Source of the DNA: Spirochaetota bacterium
GTDB lineage: Bacteria; Spirochaetota; JAGLSM01
Reading direction: 5' to 3'
Assembly (NCBI GenBank): GCA_023135745.1
Contig: JAGLSM010000011.1
Span: 1 to 13,935, forward strand
Length of the DNA stretch: 13,935 nucleotides
Shown: piece after piece, positions 7,949 to 13,935 of the stretch
How the letters are laid out: every line of letters starts with the position of its first letter
How positions within the stretch are numbered: position 1 is the stretch's first letter
Position numbers and translations under genes: made by a program
The notes under the pieces: generated by a model
What the model saw: only the letters and a program-made list of their open reading frames with translations
Database searches by the model: none
What the model was told of the DNA's origin: nothing

Positions 7949-8882
7949 CACTTCCTCCAAACATTTCAATAGCTTTTTCTAATAACGCTGTATCATCGGT
8001 GCTTCCGCACTTGAAGGATTTATCAATCTTGCGCATCAGCCCTCTTAGTACCTTACCGGGGCCTACTTCTATAAAACGGTCATAACCGTTTTGTATGAGG
8101 AACTTAATTGACTGTTCCCATTTAACAGGTGAATAAATCTGTTTTGAAAGTAAATCAGCTGAAGTTCCTGAAGAAGTCCACTGTGCGGTAACATTGGAAA
8201 CTACAGATTCAGACTTGTCTGTAAAATTTACAGTTTCAAGCTTTTCTTTTATTTTTTCGCCGGCCTGTTTCATAAACGTGGAATGAAACGGACCGCTTAC
8301 ATCAAGGATTACATATCCTCTTGCGTCCATATCTGCAGCAATTGCCTCAGCCTTTTCAATGGCTGTTTTTTCACCCGATATTACAATTTGCCCCGGGCAG
8401 TTGAAGTTTGCGGCTTCAATTTTACCAAAATCAGAAGCTTTTTTAATAAGTTCATTAACCTGTGATTCATCAAGGCCTATAACAGCAGCCATTCCGCCTT
8501 TTCCATCCGGATCAGCGTTGGCCATTAAATTCCCGCGTTCTCTGACAATTTTCAGGGCATCTGTAAAATCGAGTGTTCCTGAAGAAACAAGTGCTGCGTA
8601 TTCTCCAATAGAATGCCCGGCGAAACCCTCAGCTTCAAGCCCTTTTTCTTTTAAAACGCTGTATGCGGCAACACTAACCGTTAATAGAGCCGGTTGGGTA
8701 TTTTCAGTTTTCTTTAAATCTTCCGGCGATCCGTTAAAGCATAGTTCCGATACTGAAAAATCAAGTGTGTTGTCAGCTTTATCAAAAATATTTTTCGCGG
8801 ATGAAAAAGTATCGTAAAGTGACTTGCCCATTCCCGGATACTGTGCTCCCTGACCAGGGAATAAAAATGCCAGTTTTCCCAT
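7938..8882 (-). CDS. fabD: Malonyl-CoA:ACP transacylase
   Basis: FabD moves the malonyl group from CoA to ACP. The 314-residue protein has the N-terminal FPGQGAQYPGMG, the nucleophile Ser91 in GHSIGEYAAL, Arg116 in VRERG, His200 in SGPFHS and the Gln248 equivalent near LLSKQIYSPVKW. All key residues of the family are therefore present. ATG 8882 begins with the canonical MGKLAFLFPGQG, with a moderate SD (AAAGGA, about 10 nt away). It lies 62 nt after fabH and overlaps fabG by 11 nt. Confidence 0.97.
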   Translation of the reverse strand: MGKLAFLFPGQGAQYPGMGKSLYDTFSSAKNIFDKADNTLDFSVSELCFNGSPEDLKKTENTQPALLTVSVAAYSVLKEKGLEAEGFAGHSIGEYAALVSSGTLDFTDALKIVRERGNLMANADPDGKGGMAAVIGLDESQVNELIKKASDFGKIEAANFNCPGQIVISGEKTAIEKAEAIAADMDARGYVILDVSGPFHSTFMKQAGEKIKEKLETVNFTDKSESVVSNVTAQWTSSGTSADLLSKQIYSPVKWEQSIKFLIQNGYDRFIEVGPGKVLRGLMRKIDKSFKCGSTDDTALLEKAIEMFGGSDAS

Positions 8883-8944
8883 TATTTAGAATTTCCTTTT
8901 ATTAATCATTTCAACTTCATTTATGACAATGTTATTTGCGACTC

Positions 8945-9934
8945 TTAGTATTTAATAACAGTAGCAGCCCAAGTCAAGCCTCCGCCGAAAGCGCAAAGAG
9001 CAATGTAATCGCCTCTTTTGATGATTCCGTTTTCTTCAGCTTCAGACATAGCTATTGCAATAGAAGCCGCTGATGTATTACCGTATTTTTGGAGATTAAC
9101 ATAAACTTTTTCTTTTGGAAGATCAAGAAATTTTCTTAGAGATTCTATTATTCTAAGATTAGCCTGATGTGGAATAACCAGTTTTAACTGAGAAGATTTA
9201 ATGCCTGCTTTCTCAAGAGCCTTCTTCAGACTTGATCTCATTTTGGTAACAGCAGCTTTAAAAACATCCTGCCCGTTCATTTTAATTGTGTGTTCCTTAT
9301 TATCAACCGTTTCATGGCTTGCGGGCTTCTTAGAGCCTCCTGCCGGTAAATAAAGTATGTCTCCATACTTTCCGTCGCCGCCCAATACTGTGGACATAAT
9401 TTCGCTGTCACTGTCAGATTCTGTAATGATTGCTGCGCCGGCTCCGTCACCAAATAAAATGCATGTAGACCTGTCATCCCAGTCAGTAATTTTTGATAGT
9501 ACTTCAGAGGCAATAACAAGGACATTTTTGGCTTCTCCGGTTGCAATGTACTGACGCGCAATGGATAATCCGTAGATAAAGCCGGAGCAAGCTGCTTCAA
9601 TATCCATTGTTGCAGCTTTTGTAGCGCCTATTGCATTTTGGATAATACATGCTGTCGCGGGAAAAACCATATCAGGAGTTATTGTAGCGACAATTATAAA
9701 ATCAAGTTCTTCAGCGGATATTCCCGCTTTTTTAAGGGCTTTTTTTGTTGCTTCGATTCCAAGAACTGATGAGGTGGTTTTTTCGTCTGCTATATGGCGT
9801 TCTTCAATACCGGTTCTGGTTCTAATCCATTCATCGGTTGTATCAACCATTTTTTCCAGGTCAAAGTTAGTCAGAATTTTCTCAGGAACAGCCCTGGCGA
9901 TGGCTGCAATCTTTGCCTTTTTCAAAGAACTCAT
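8945..9934 (-). CDS. fabH: Beta-ketoacyl-ACP synthase III
   Basis: FabH starts fatty-acid synthesis by condensing acetyl-CoA (or another acyl-CoA) with malonyl-ACP. From ATG 9934 it has 329 residues with the Cys-His-Asn triad Cys116 (EAACSGF), His256 (IPHQAN) and Asn286 (YGNTSAAS). DTTDEWIRTRTGIEERHI near the N-terminus and the C-terminal CAFGGGLTW are characteristic. An in-frame ATG at 9952 would add six residues, but GGAG lies 5 nt before ATG 9934 and nothing comparable precedes 9952. It is separated from plsX by 108 bp with no clear signal and from fabD by 62 bp. Substrate chain preference cannot be read from the sequence. Confidence 0.97.
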   Translation of the reverse strand: MSSLKKAKIAAIARAVPEKILTNFDLEKMVDTTDEWIRTRTGIEERHIADEKTTSSVLGIEATKKALKKAGISAEELDFIIVATITPDMVFPATACIIQNAIGATKAATMDIEAACSGFIYGLSIARQYIATGEAKNVLVIASEVLSKITDWDDRSTCILFGDGAGAAIITESDSDSEIMSTVLGGDGKYGDILYLPAGGSKKPASHETVDNKEHTIKMNGQDVFKAAVTKMRSSLKKALEKAGIKSSQLKLVIPHQANLRIIESLRKFLDLPKEKVYVNLQKYGNTSAASIAIAMSEAEENGIIKRGDYIALCAFGGGLTWAATVIKY

Positions 9935-10042
9935 AAGATCTCCGGAATGCATAATTTCAAGCTGTTTTTAAAAAAATAAATGAAAAAACCAGCTTGCTAG
10001 ATGTGCTAAAATAATATCTAAAACGAAGTAAATTCAAGTTTT

Positions 10043-11005
10043 TTATGTATTTTTTAGAAGAGCATCTTCCAGTCCTTTAGTAAGACCCATGTTTTTATAA
10101 AAAAGTGCATTTTTAACAGCATTTTGAACCGCTCTGTTTCTTGCTTTTCCATGTCCGATCAGAACAATTCCTTTTACACCCAGCAGTGGAGCCCCGCCGT
10201 AGTTTTCGGAATTTACAATTCTTTTAAGGTTTCTGGAGAGTGTCCTGCTGAATCTTTCCTTAATGAAAGAGTATCTGGAACTAAGAATTTTAACGATTTC
10301 CTTACCAAAGCCTTCACTTAGCTTTATAATAATATTCCCGACAAATCCGTCACACAGAACAATATCAGATTTACCCGAAAAAATATCGTTTCCTTCAATA
10401 TTTCCTTTAAAATCCGGTAGTTTTTTCGAAAGAAGGAGGTAAACCTTTCGGATATGTTGTCCTCCCTTTGTATCTTCTACTCCGATGTTTAAAAGCTTTG
10501 TTACACATGTTTTTTTTGAAAATATTGTTTTTATAAAGGCGCTGCCCAGGATTCCGAAAGTAAGGAATAATTCAGGATTCATCTCAACATTCGCACCGGA
10601 ATCCAATAGAAAGGTATGACCTTTTCCTGTAGGAAGGGGGGAAGCAAGAACAGGTTTTTTTACATTTTTGAAAAGTCCTATCTTTAAGACACTTGCTGCA
10701 ACTGTAGCCCCTGTATTTCCCGGAGAATAAAGACCGAACGCATTGCCGGTTTTTACTTCATTAGCAGCAAGAATAATGGATGCTTTGGGTTTTGTGAAAC
10801 AAGCGCGTGCAGGTTTTTCATTCATTCCGATGATACTGTCGGTGTGAATTATCTTAACCCTGGATAACAGCTTTTTATTATGACGAAAGGTGTTATTAAT
10901 TTTAACCGAATCACCAATAATTATTAATTTCAGGAGAGGAAAGCGTTTTAGGGCCTTTATACAGCCCTTTACAAGTACTCCGGTTTTTTTTTCACCGCTT
11001 GCCAC
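10043..11005 (-). CDS. plsX: Phosphate acyltransferase PlsX; true N-terminus probably further upstream
   Basis: PlsX converts acyl-ACP to acyl-phosphate, the donor for PlsY in phosphatidic-acid synthesis. Family motifs are SPGNTGATVAAS, PLPTGKGHTFLLDSGANVE, LLNIGVEDTKGG, GNIEGNDIF and CDGFVGNIIIKLSEG. The coordinates use the only canonical start, a GTG at 11005. It has no SD and cuts into the family's first strand (usually AVDAMGGD), which here reads FAVDVASGE across the GTG. The same frame continues upstream to a TAA at 11063-11065 without any ATG, GTG or TTG. It contains an ATC at 11057-11059, 7 nt after GGAG (11067-11070), which would give 338 residues, a normal PlsX length. The GGD of the usual motif is SGE here, so the protein is somewhat divergent. 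It follows rpmF closely, the common rpmF-plsX-fab order. Confidence 0.93.
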   Translation of the reverse strand: MASGEKKTGVLVKGCIKALKRFPLLKLIIIGDSVKINNTFRHNKKLLSRVKIIHTDSIIGMNEKPARACFTKPKASIILAANEVKTGNAFGLYSPGNTGATVAASVLKIGLFKNVKKPVLASPLPTGKGHTFLLDSGANVEMNPELFLTFGILGSAFIKTIFSKKTCVTKLLNIGVEDTKGGQHIRKVYLLLSKKLPDFKGNIEGNDIFSGKSDIVLCDGFVGNIIIKLSEGFGKEIVKILSSRYSFIKERFSRTLSRNLKRIVNSENYGGAPLLGVKGIVLIGHGKARNRAVQNAVKNALFYKNMGLTKGLEDALLKNT

Positions 11006-11056
11006 ATCAACAGCGAAGGTTGCATCTTCACTTTTTAAAGAATGCCTGTTGTCTCT

Positions 11057-11070
11057 GATGACTTAACTCC
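11057..11070 (-). promoter_or_regulatory. plsX: Shine-Dalgarno and candidate ATC start of plsX
   Basis: GGAG (11067-11070) is followed after 7 nt (TTAAGTC) by an in-frame ATC (11057-11059), 18 codons upstream of the first canonical start. Seven nucleotides is also the GGAG-to-ATG distance for acpP, fabF and the small TPR ORF here. Confidence 0.45.
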
Positions 11071-11071
11071 G

Positions 11072-11257
11072 TTAGTCGTTTTGGTAGTTTACAACCTCAA
11101 CGCCCTTGTAATAACCGCATTTTGGGCAGATATGATGTGAAAGTTTTTTTGATCCGCAGTTTGGACATACAGAAAGCTTAATCATTACAGCTTTGAGTCC
11201 GGCAGTTCTTCTTGTACGTGTCTTAGCTTTGGATTTTTTACGTTTTGGTAAAGCCAT
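11072..11257 (-). CDS. rpmF: 50S ribosomal protein L32
   Basis: L32 is a small component of the large ribosomal subunit. The 61-residue basic protein starts MALPKRKKSKAKTRTRRTA, the hallmark of L32. It has a complete CxxC...CxxC zinc ribbon (Cys31, Cys34, Cys44, Cys47), so this is the zinc-binding form. ATG 11257 has GGAG 6 nt upstream. It lies 62 nt after ndk, and its stop is 12 nt from the candidate plsX start. The rpmF-plsX linkage is widespread and ties ribosome output to lipid synthesis genes. Confidence 0.97.
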   Translation of the reverse strand: MALPKRKKSKAKTRTRRTAGLKAVMIKLSVCPNCGSKKLSHHICPKCGYYKGVEVVNYQND

Positions 11258-11319
11258 TTTTATCTCCGTGTTTTGTTTTCATTTTAAAATTTAACTAAAT
11301 TTTATCTTATATACAACAA

Positions 11320-11727
11320 TTAGACTTCATTGGGAAAGAAAAAACTGCATTCTCTTTGAGCGGACTCAGGAGAATCTGAACCATGTACGGCGTTTCTTGT
11401 GCCGCCCTCTCCATAGAGGTTTCTAATAGTTCCTTGTGCTGCTTTTGCCGGGTCGGTTGCTCCAATAACCTCACGCAAGTGAAGGATAGCTTCATCTCTT
11501 TCGAGAATGATTGGAATACATGGACCCGAAGTCATAAATTCCTTCAAGTTGTCATAAAAGTGTTTACCCATATGTTCAGCGTAAAATTCTCCGGCTTCAT
11601 CACTGCTGAGAGTCTTAAGTTTCATAGACTTTATCGTGAAGCCTTCATTTTCAATGAAATCTATAATTTTACCGGAATTTTTAGCGGAAACGCTGTCCGG
11701 TTTAATTATTAAGAGTGTCTTCTGCAT
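11320..11727 (-). CDS. ndk: Nucleoside diphosphate kinase
   Basis: Ndk transfers the terminal phosphate of ATP to NDPs through a phosphohistidine, balancing NTP pools. The 135-residue length is normal. It starts MQKTLLIIKPDSV, has the conserved FMTSGP and GATDPAKA segments, and carries the active-site His115 in NAVHGSDSPESA. The region before it reads GTIRNLYGEGGTRNAVHG rather than GTLRADYA, a variation in the nucleotide-binding loop. ATG 11727 is preceded by AAAGG about 8 nt upstream. A weak promoter-like pair lies upstream (TTGCCT at 11794-11799, 17 bp, TATCTT at 11771-11776), so ndk may start its own transcript after the repeat-bearing gap. That promoter is a low-confidence inference. Confidence 0.97.
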   Translation of the reverse strand: MQKTLLIIKPDSVSAKNSGKIIDFIENEGFTIKSMKLKTLSSDEAGEFYAEHMGKHFYDNLKEFMTSGPCIPIILERDEAILHLREVIGATDPAKAAQGTIRNLYGEGGTRNAVHGSDSPESAQRECSFFFPNEV

Positions 11728-11797
11728 GAACTAACCTTTCGAAGCAATTGTTTTGTAAGATTTAAAGAGAAAGATACACAAGATTTTTGGTAGAGGC

Positions 11798-11880
11798 AAA
11801 TAGGATAGAACGCGGGTGTCCCTATGTGGATGATTATGTGGTGTGAGTAAATAGGATAGGAACGCTGATTGAACGGATTT
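11798..11880 (+). repeat. Degenerate intergenic repeat, copy A (two tandem units)
   Basis: AAATAGGATAGAACGC (11798-11813) recurs as AAATAGGATAGGAACGC (11849-11865), and the second unit continues as TGATTGAACGGATTT. The last 25 bases (11856-11880) match copy B on the opposite strand at 22 positions and resemble copy C upstream of coaD. Confidence 0.65.
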
Positions 11881-12118
11881 AAGGCACTCTCAATATGATT
11901 TAGATAGCCTTCAATCCCGGACATACTTTCTTTTCCTGCATTCTTGACTTCCTGATAAAAAAAAAACGGGTTTTGCAAGTCTTAAGACAAAATGATATAT
12001 CTTTTACATAAAAGAATCTAGTTTGTTGATGACTAAATTCAGCTTTCACAACATTAAATACATATCTATAAATAAAATGCCATTCTTGTTTGAGAAATGA
12101 AATTAAGGTAGTGAATAA

Positions 12119-12188
12119 AAGATCCGTATCATCCGTCAAAATCAGTCCAATCCGCGTTCCTATCTCTCCATCAGGATAAGCGGATCTT
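12119..12188 (-). repeat. Degenerate intergenic repeat, copy B, inside an 8-bp inverted repeat
   Basis: Minus-strand 12139-12163 matches copy A at 22 of 25 positions (shared core ATAGGAACGC, GATTG, GATTT), in opposite orientation. The copy is bracketed by the perfect inverted repeat AAGATCCG (12119-12126) / CGGATCTT (12181-12188), ending 14 nt beyond the pta stop codon, so it could also fold as a 3'-end structure of the coaD-pta mRNA. Confidence 0.65.
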
Positions 12189-12201
12189 ACGGATTCTCAC
12201 C

Positions 12202-13200
12202 CTATTTCAATGCCTGTATCATTGTTATTACTGCTACATTGACTATGTCATCAGCATCGCAGCCTCTGGAAAGGTCATTAACGGGTTTCGCAAGGCCCTG
12301 AATTATTGGACCATAGGCCTCTCCCCCTGTAAGACGCTGGGTTAGTTTATAAGCTATATTGCCGGAATTTAAATCAGGAAAAACAAGTGTATTTGCTTTA
12401 CCGGCAGTCTTTGAGTCCGGAGCCTTTTTTGCAGCAATTGAAGGTATTATGGCCGCATCCACCTGGAGTTCTCCGTCTATGTTTAATTCCGGCATCTTTT
12501 CTTTCACAATTTCCGCTGCCTTTACAACCTTATCAACCATTTTGTGTTTAGCACTGCCTTTGGTTGAAAATGACAAAAGAGCTACAACCGGTTCAATCTG
12601 CAGAAGGATCCTGCAGGATTCAGCAGCCGAAATTGCTATATCTGCAAGAGTCCTGGAATTCGGATCAGGTACGACACCGCAGTCTGAATATATGAAGGAA
12701 CCGGAGTCGCCGTATTCACATTCGGGCACATTCATGATAAAACATGAAGAGACTGTTTTGATTCCTTCCTGAGGTTTGATAATTGAAATAGCGGAACGCA
12801 AAACATCAGAGGTCGCGTTTATACTTCCTGCGACCATTCCGTCTACAGCACCTTCCTTGAGCATGAGACAGCCGTAGTTCAGTACCTGCATAGCGGCTTC
12901 TTTAGCTTGTTCAGGGGTAATACCCTTATGCTTTCTGAGTTGGTAATACTGATCAGCAAACGAATCAAGGCGGTCAGATTCTAAAGGGTTTTCCTGTTTA
13001 ATCCCGCTAAGGTCAACATTTACTGTTTTTGCGGCTGACTCAATTTCTTCAGGGGTTCCAAGTAAAAAAATCTCCTTAACAAGGGCTTTGTCAAGAAGGG
13101 TTTTTGCCGCCATTACTACTCTTGGTTCCTTTCCTTCCGGAAGAACGATTCGAAGCGGATTATTAAGTACCTTTTTGTATAAACTATCCATAAACCCCAT
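12202..13200 (-). CDS. pta: Phosphate acetyltransferase
   Basis: Pta interconverts acetyl-CoA and acetyl-phosphate, normally with acetate kinase, in acetate production or use. The 332-residue protein is the short, catalytic-domain-only form, without the N-terminal regulatory region of enterobacterial Pta. Conserved segments are LPEGKEPRV near 20-28, [14 protein letters not shown] at 122-135, SFSTKGSA at 210-217, [22 protein letters not shown] at 275-286 and [17 protein letters not shown] near the C-terminus. The start at 13200 is 3 nt after the coaD stop. A second ATG at 13191 is possible, and neither has a strong SD. ackA is not in the window. Co-transcription with coaD links CoA synthesis to acetyl-CoA use. 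Confidence 0.95.
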   Translation of the reverse strand: MGFMDSLYKKVLNNPLRIVLPEGKEPRVVMAAKTLLDKALVKEIFLLGTPEEIESAAKTVNVDLSGIKQENPLESDRLDSFADQYYQLRKHKGITPEQAKEAAMQVLNYGCLMLKEGAVDGMVAGSINATSDVLRSAISIIKPQEGIKTVSSCFIMNVPECEYGDSGSFIYSDCGVVPDPNSRTLADIAISAAESCRILLQIEPVVALLSFSTKGSAKHKMVDKVVKAAEIVKEKMPELNIDGELQVDAAIIPSIAAKKAPDSKTAGKANTLVFPDLNSGNIAYKLTQRLTGGEAYGPIIQGLAKPVNDLSRGCDADDIVNVAVITMIQALK

Positions 13201-13203
13201 ATA

Positions 13204-13683
13204 TTATACCAGCCTGTTTTCTTTTTTAATTTTTTTCAGAGCTTCGAAGACGTTTGCAGGAACATTGTCACGGACATTTCCGCCGAGCCGGTATACTTCT
13301 TTGATCAATGAAGAACTGATGAATGAGTTGCCGACTCTGGTTGAAAGAAAGACAGTCTCTACGGTTTCTTCGAGGTGTTTATTCATTAAAGCCATTGAAA
13401 ATTCGTATTCAAAATCGGTGACAGCTCTGAGTCCGCGTATTATTACGTTGGCGTTATTTTTCATAACAAATTTAACCAACAGACCGCTAAAGGATACAAC
13501 CTTAATTCCGTGCATTCCATCACAGGCATCTTCAATCAGTTTACATCTTTCCTCTGTTGAAAAAAGGGTGGATGTGCCGGCATCAGAGCTGACCGCAACA
13601 ACGAGTGAGGGGAAAATATTGGCTGCTCGTTTTATTATATCAAGGTGTCCATTGGTTATAGGATCAAAACTTCCCGGATACAC
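13204..13683 (-). CDS. coaD: Phosphopantetheine adenylyltransferase; true N-terminus probably upstream
   Basis: CoaD adenylylates 4'-phosphopantetheine to dephospho-CoA, the penultimate step of CoA synthesis. It shows the nucleotidyltransferase signature YPGSFDPITNGH, RGLRAVTDFEYE and the C-terminal SFISSSLIKEV. The listed start is a GTG at 13683, the only canonical one. It gives 159 residues beginning at the signature itself, without the strand that normally precedes it, and has no SD. The frame is open upstream and reads NTEFKNVVYPGSF. An ATC at 13705-13707, 7 nt after GGAG (13715-13718), would give 167 residues with a normal N-terminus. The Lys42 of the E. coli enzyme (SKKPMF) aligns with Thr37 here (AGTSTLF). 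The gene follows a good promoter and is the first of the run. Confidence 0.95.
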   Translation of the reverse strand: MYPGSFDPITNGHLDIIKRAANIFPSLVVAVSSDAGTSTLFSTEERCKLIEDACDGMHGIKVVSFSGLLVKFVMKNNANVIIRGLRAVTDFEYEFSMALMNKHLEETVETVFLSTRVGNSFISSSLIKEVYRLGGNVRDNVPANVFEALKKIKKENRLV

Positions 13684-13704
13684 TACATTTTTAAATTCTG
13701 TATT

Positions 13705-13719
13705 GATAATATTTCTCCT
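13705..13719 (-). promoter_or_regulatory. coaD: Shine-Dalgarno and candidate ATC start of coaD
   Basis: AGGAG (13715-13719) is followed 7 nt after GGAG by an in-frame ATC (13705-13707), eight codons upstream of the GTG. The arrangement and distance equal those before plsX. Confidence 0.45.
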
Positions 13720-13742
13720 GAACTTTGCTTAATGATTCAATG

Positions 13743-13771
13743 ATTCTAAGAAGAACAGGTGATTCAGTCAA
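13743..13771 (-). promoter_or_regulatory. Sigma70-type promoter upstream of coaD
   Basis: On the minus strand TTGACT (13766-13771) is separated by exactly 17 bp from TAGAAT (13743-13748), each matching the consensus at 5 of 6 positions. Transcription would start near 13736, giving a leader of about 30 nt before the coaD start. It is the best promoter match noticed in the window. Confidence 0.65.
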
Positions 13772-13821
13772 TAGAAAAGATGGAAATTTAATTAGTGAAA
13801 CAAAGAGGTTTTCATGTAACT

Positions 13822-13910
13822 GAGGATTAGGATAGAATGCGGATTGGGCGGATTTTTACACTGAATCCCGATGGTTTGGTTAGGATCAAAGTATTTGCGG
13901 ATTTTATTTA
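13822..13910 (+). repeat. Degenerate intergenic repeat, copy C
   Basis: GGATAGAATGCGGATTGG (13830-13847) followed by GCGGATTT resembles copies A and B (core ATAG-AA-GCGGATTGG). A more decayed unit, TAGGATCAAAG...TTGCGGATTTT, follows at 13881-13905. It lies upstream of the coaD promoter, in the same orientation as copy A. No gene is seen between the coaD start region and the window end. Confidence 0.5.
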
Positions 13911-13935
13911 ACCGGTAGAGTAGAGAGGGACACCA

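Larger units (their letters stand above)
11728..12201. other. 474-bp gene-free gap between pta and ndk
   Basis: No protein with family-like character is found in this stretch on either strand. It holds degenerate repeat copies at both ends (listed separately), a weak promoter-like pair near 11771-11799 for ndk, and an AT-rich centre (about 11890-12118) in which I see nothing recognisable. A poly-A run (11958-11967) is present but has no clear hairpin partner. Small frames here overlap the repeats and are not supported as genes. Confidence 0.6.

Noticed and set aside
8359..8817. 152-codon plus-strand frame opposite fabD
   Set aside because: Antisense to an intact fabD with all catalytic residues; no SD and no motif.
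9956..9998. Possible terminator hairpin (AAGCTG...CAGCTT) between plsX and fabH
   Set aside because: The stem is short with A/T-rich imperfect pairing and a large loop, and there is no clean T-run after it on the coding strand.
10981..11005. Frameshift or broken plsX at the A9 run
   Set aside because: The frame upstream of the run (FAVDVASGE) and downstream (family motifs) is the same, so no frameshift is needed; the alternative frame gives no PlsX-like N-terminus.
11709..11978. 89-codon minus-strand frame overlapping the ndk start
   Set aside because: It runs through repeat copy A and overlaps ndk in another frame, with no motif or SD.
11900..12139. 79-codon minus-strand frame in the pta-ndk gap
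   Set aside because: It starts within repeat copy B, is rich in Phe and Cys with no family-like pattern, and has no clear SD. It is probably a by-product of the repeat.
13088..13732. 214-codon plus-strand frame opposite coaD and pta
   Set aside because: Long, but antisense to two well-supported enzymes, with low-complexity Ser/Thr/Leu composition typical of a shadow frame.
1..13935. Search for CRISPR arrays, tRNA/rRNA, transposases, phage or defence genes
   Set aside because: No regularly spaced repeats, RNA gene signatures or such proteins were seen; all substantial frames are accounted for by the listed genes.

Overview
The window is AT-rich bacterial DNA in which almost every gene lies on the minus strand. 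It looks like a chromosomal housekeeping segment of a diderm (two-membrane) bacterium. The evidence for that is a complete type II fatty-acid-synthesis cluster beside coaD, pta, ndk, rpmF, rnc, guaA and purC, plus a partial gene for a probable secreted or outer-membrane protein at the left edge. I cannot assign a phylum from sequence alone. Spirochaetota or another deep-branching, probably anaerobic lineage would fit the low GC, the Pta and the dispersed intergenic repeats, but this is inference.

Layout, in the direction of minus-strand transcription (right to left). A good sigma70-type promoter (13743-13771) precedes coaD and pta, whose reading frames are 3 nt apart. A 474-bp gene-free gap follows, carrying degenerate inverted repeats. 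Next come ndk, rpmF, plsX, fabH, fabD, fabG, acpP, fabF, rnc, guaA and purC, all in one direction and mostly with short gaps: fabD and fabG overlap by 11 nt, and fabF-rnc and rnc-guaA are each separated by one base. Left of purC lie a repeat-bearing gap, a small secreted basic protein of unknown function (1737-2144), a terminator-like hairpin, a probable 36-residue single-TPR microprotein on the plus strand (1542-1652), and a large partial exported protein that runs off the left end (1-1469).

How the genes fit together. PlsX makes acyl-phosphate for phospholipid synthesis. FabD, FabH, FabG, FabF and ACP carry out malonyl loading, initiation, ketoreduction and elongation. CoaD makes dephospho-CoA, a precursor of CoA, which feeds both the ACP phosphopantetheine arm and acetyl/malonyl-CoA. 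Pta links acetyl-CoA to acetyl-phosphate. GuaA, PurC and Ndk supply and balance purine nucleotides, while RNase III and L32 serve RNA processing and the ribosome. A strong hairpin plus T-run between acpP and fabF looks like an attenuator that would let ACP be made in excess of the enzymes downstream.

The most unusual observation is that neither plsX nor coaD has an ATG, GTG or TTG start that keeps its conserved first beta strand. In both, an in-frame ATC lies exactly 7 nt after a GGAG Shine-Dalgarno and restores the missing N-terminus. No CRISPR array, transposase, phage, tRNA or rRNA was seen. I found no clearly new multi-gene system; the window is mainly a core-metabolism superoperon with several small unexplained features.
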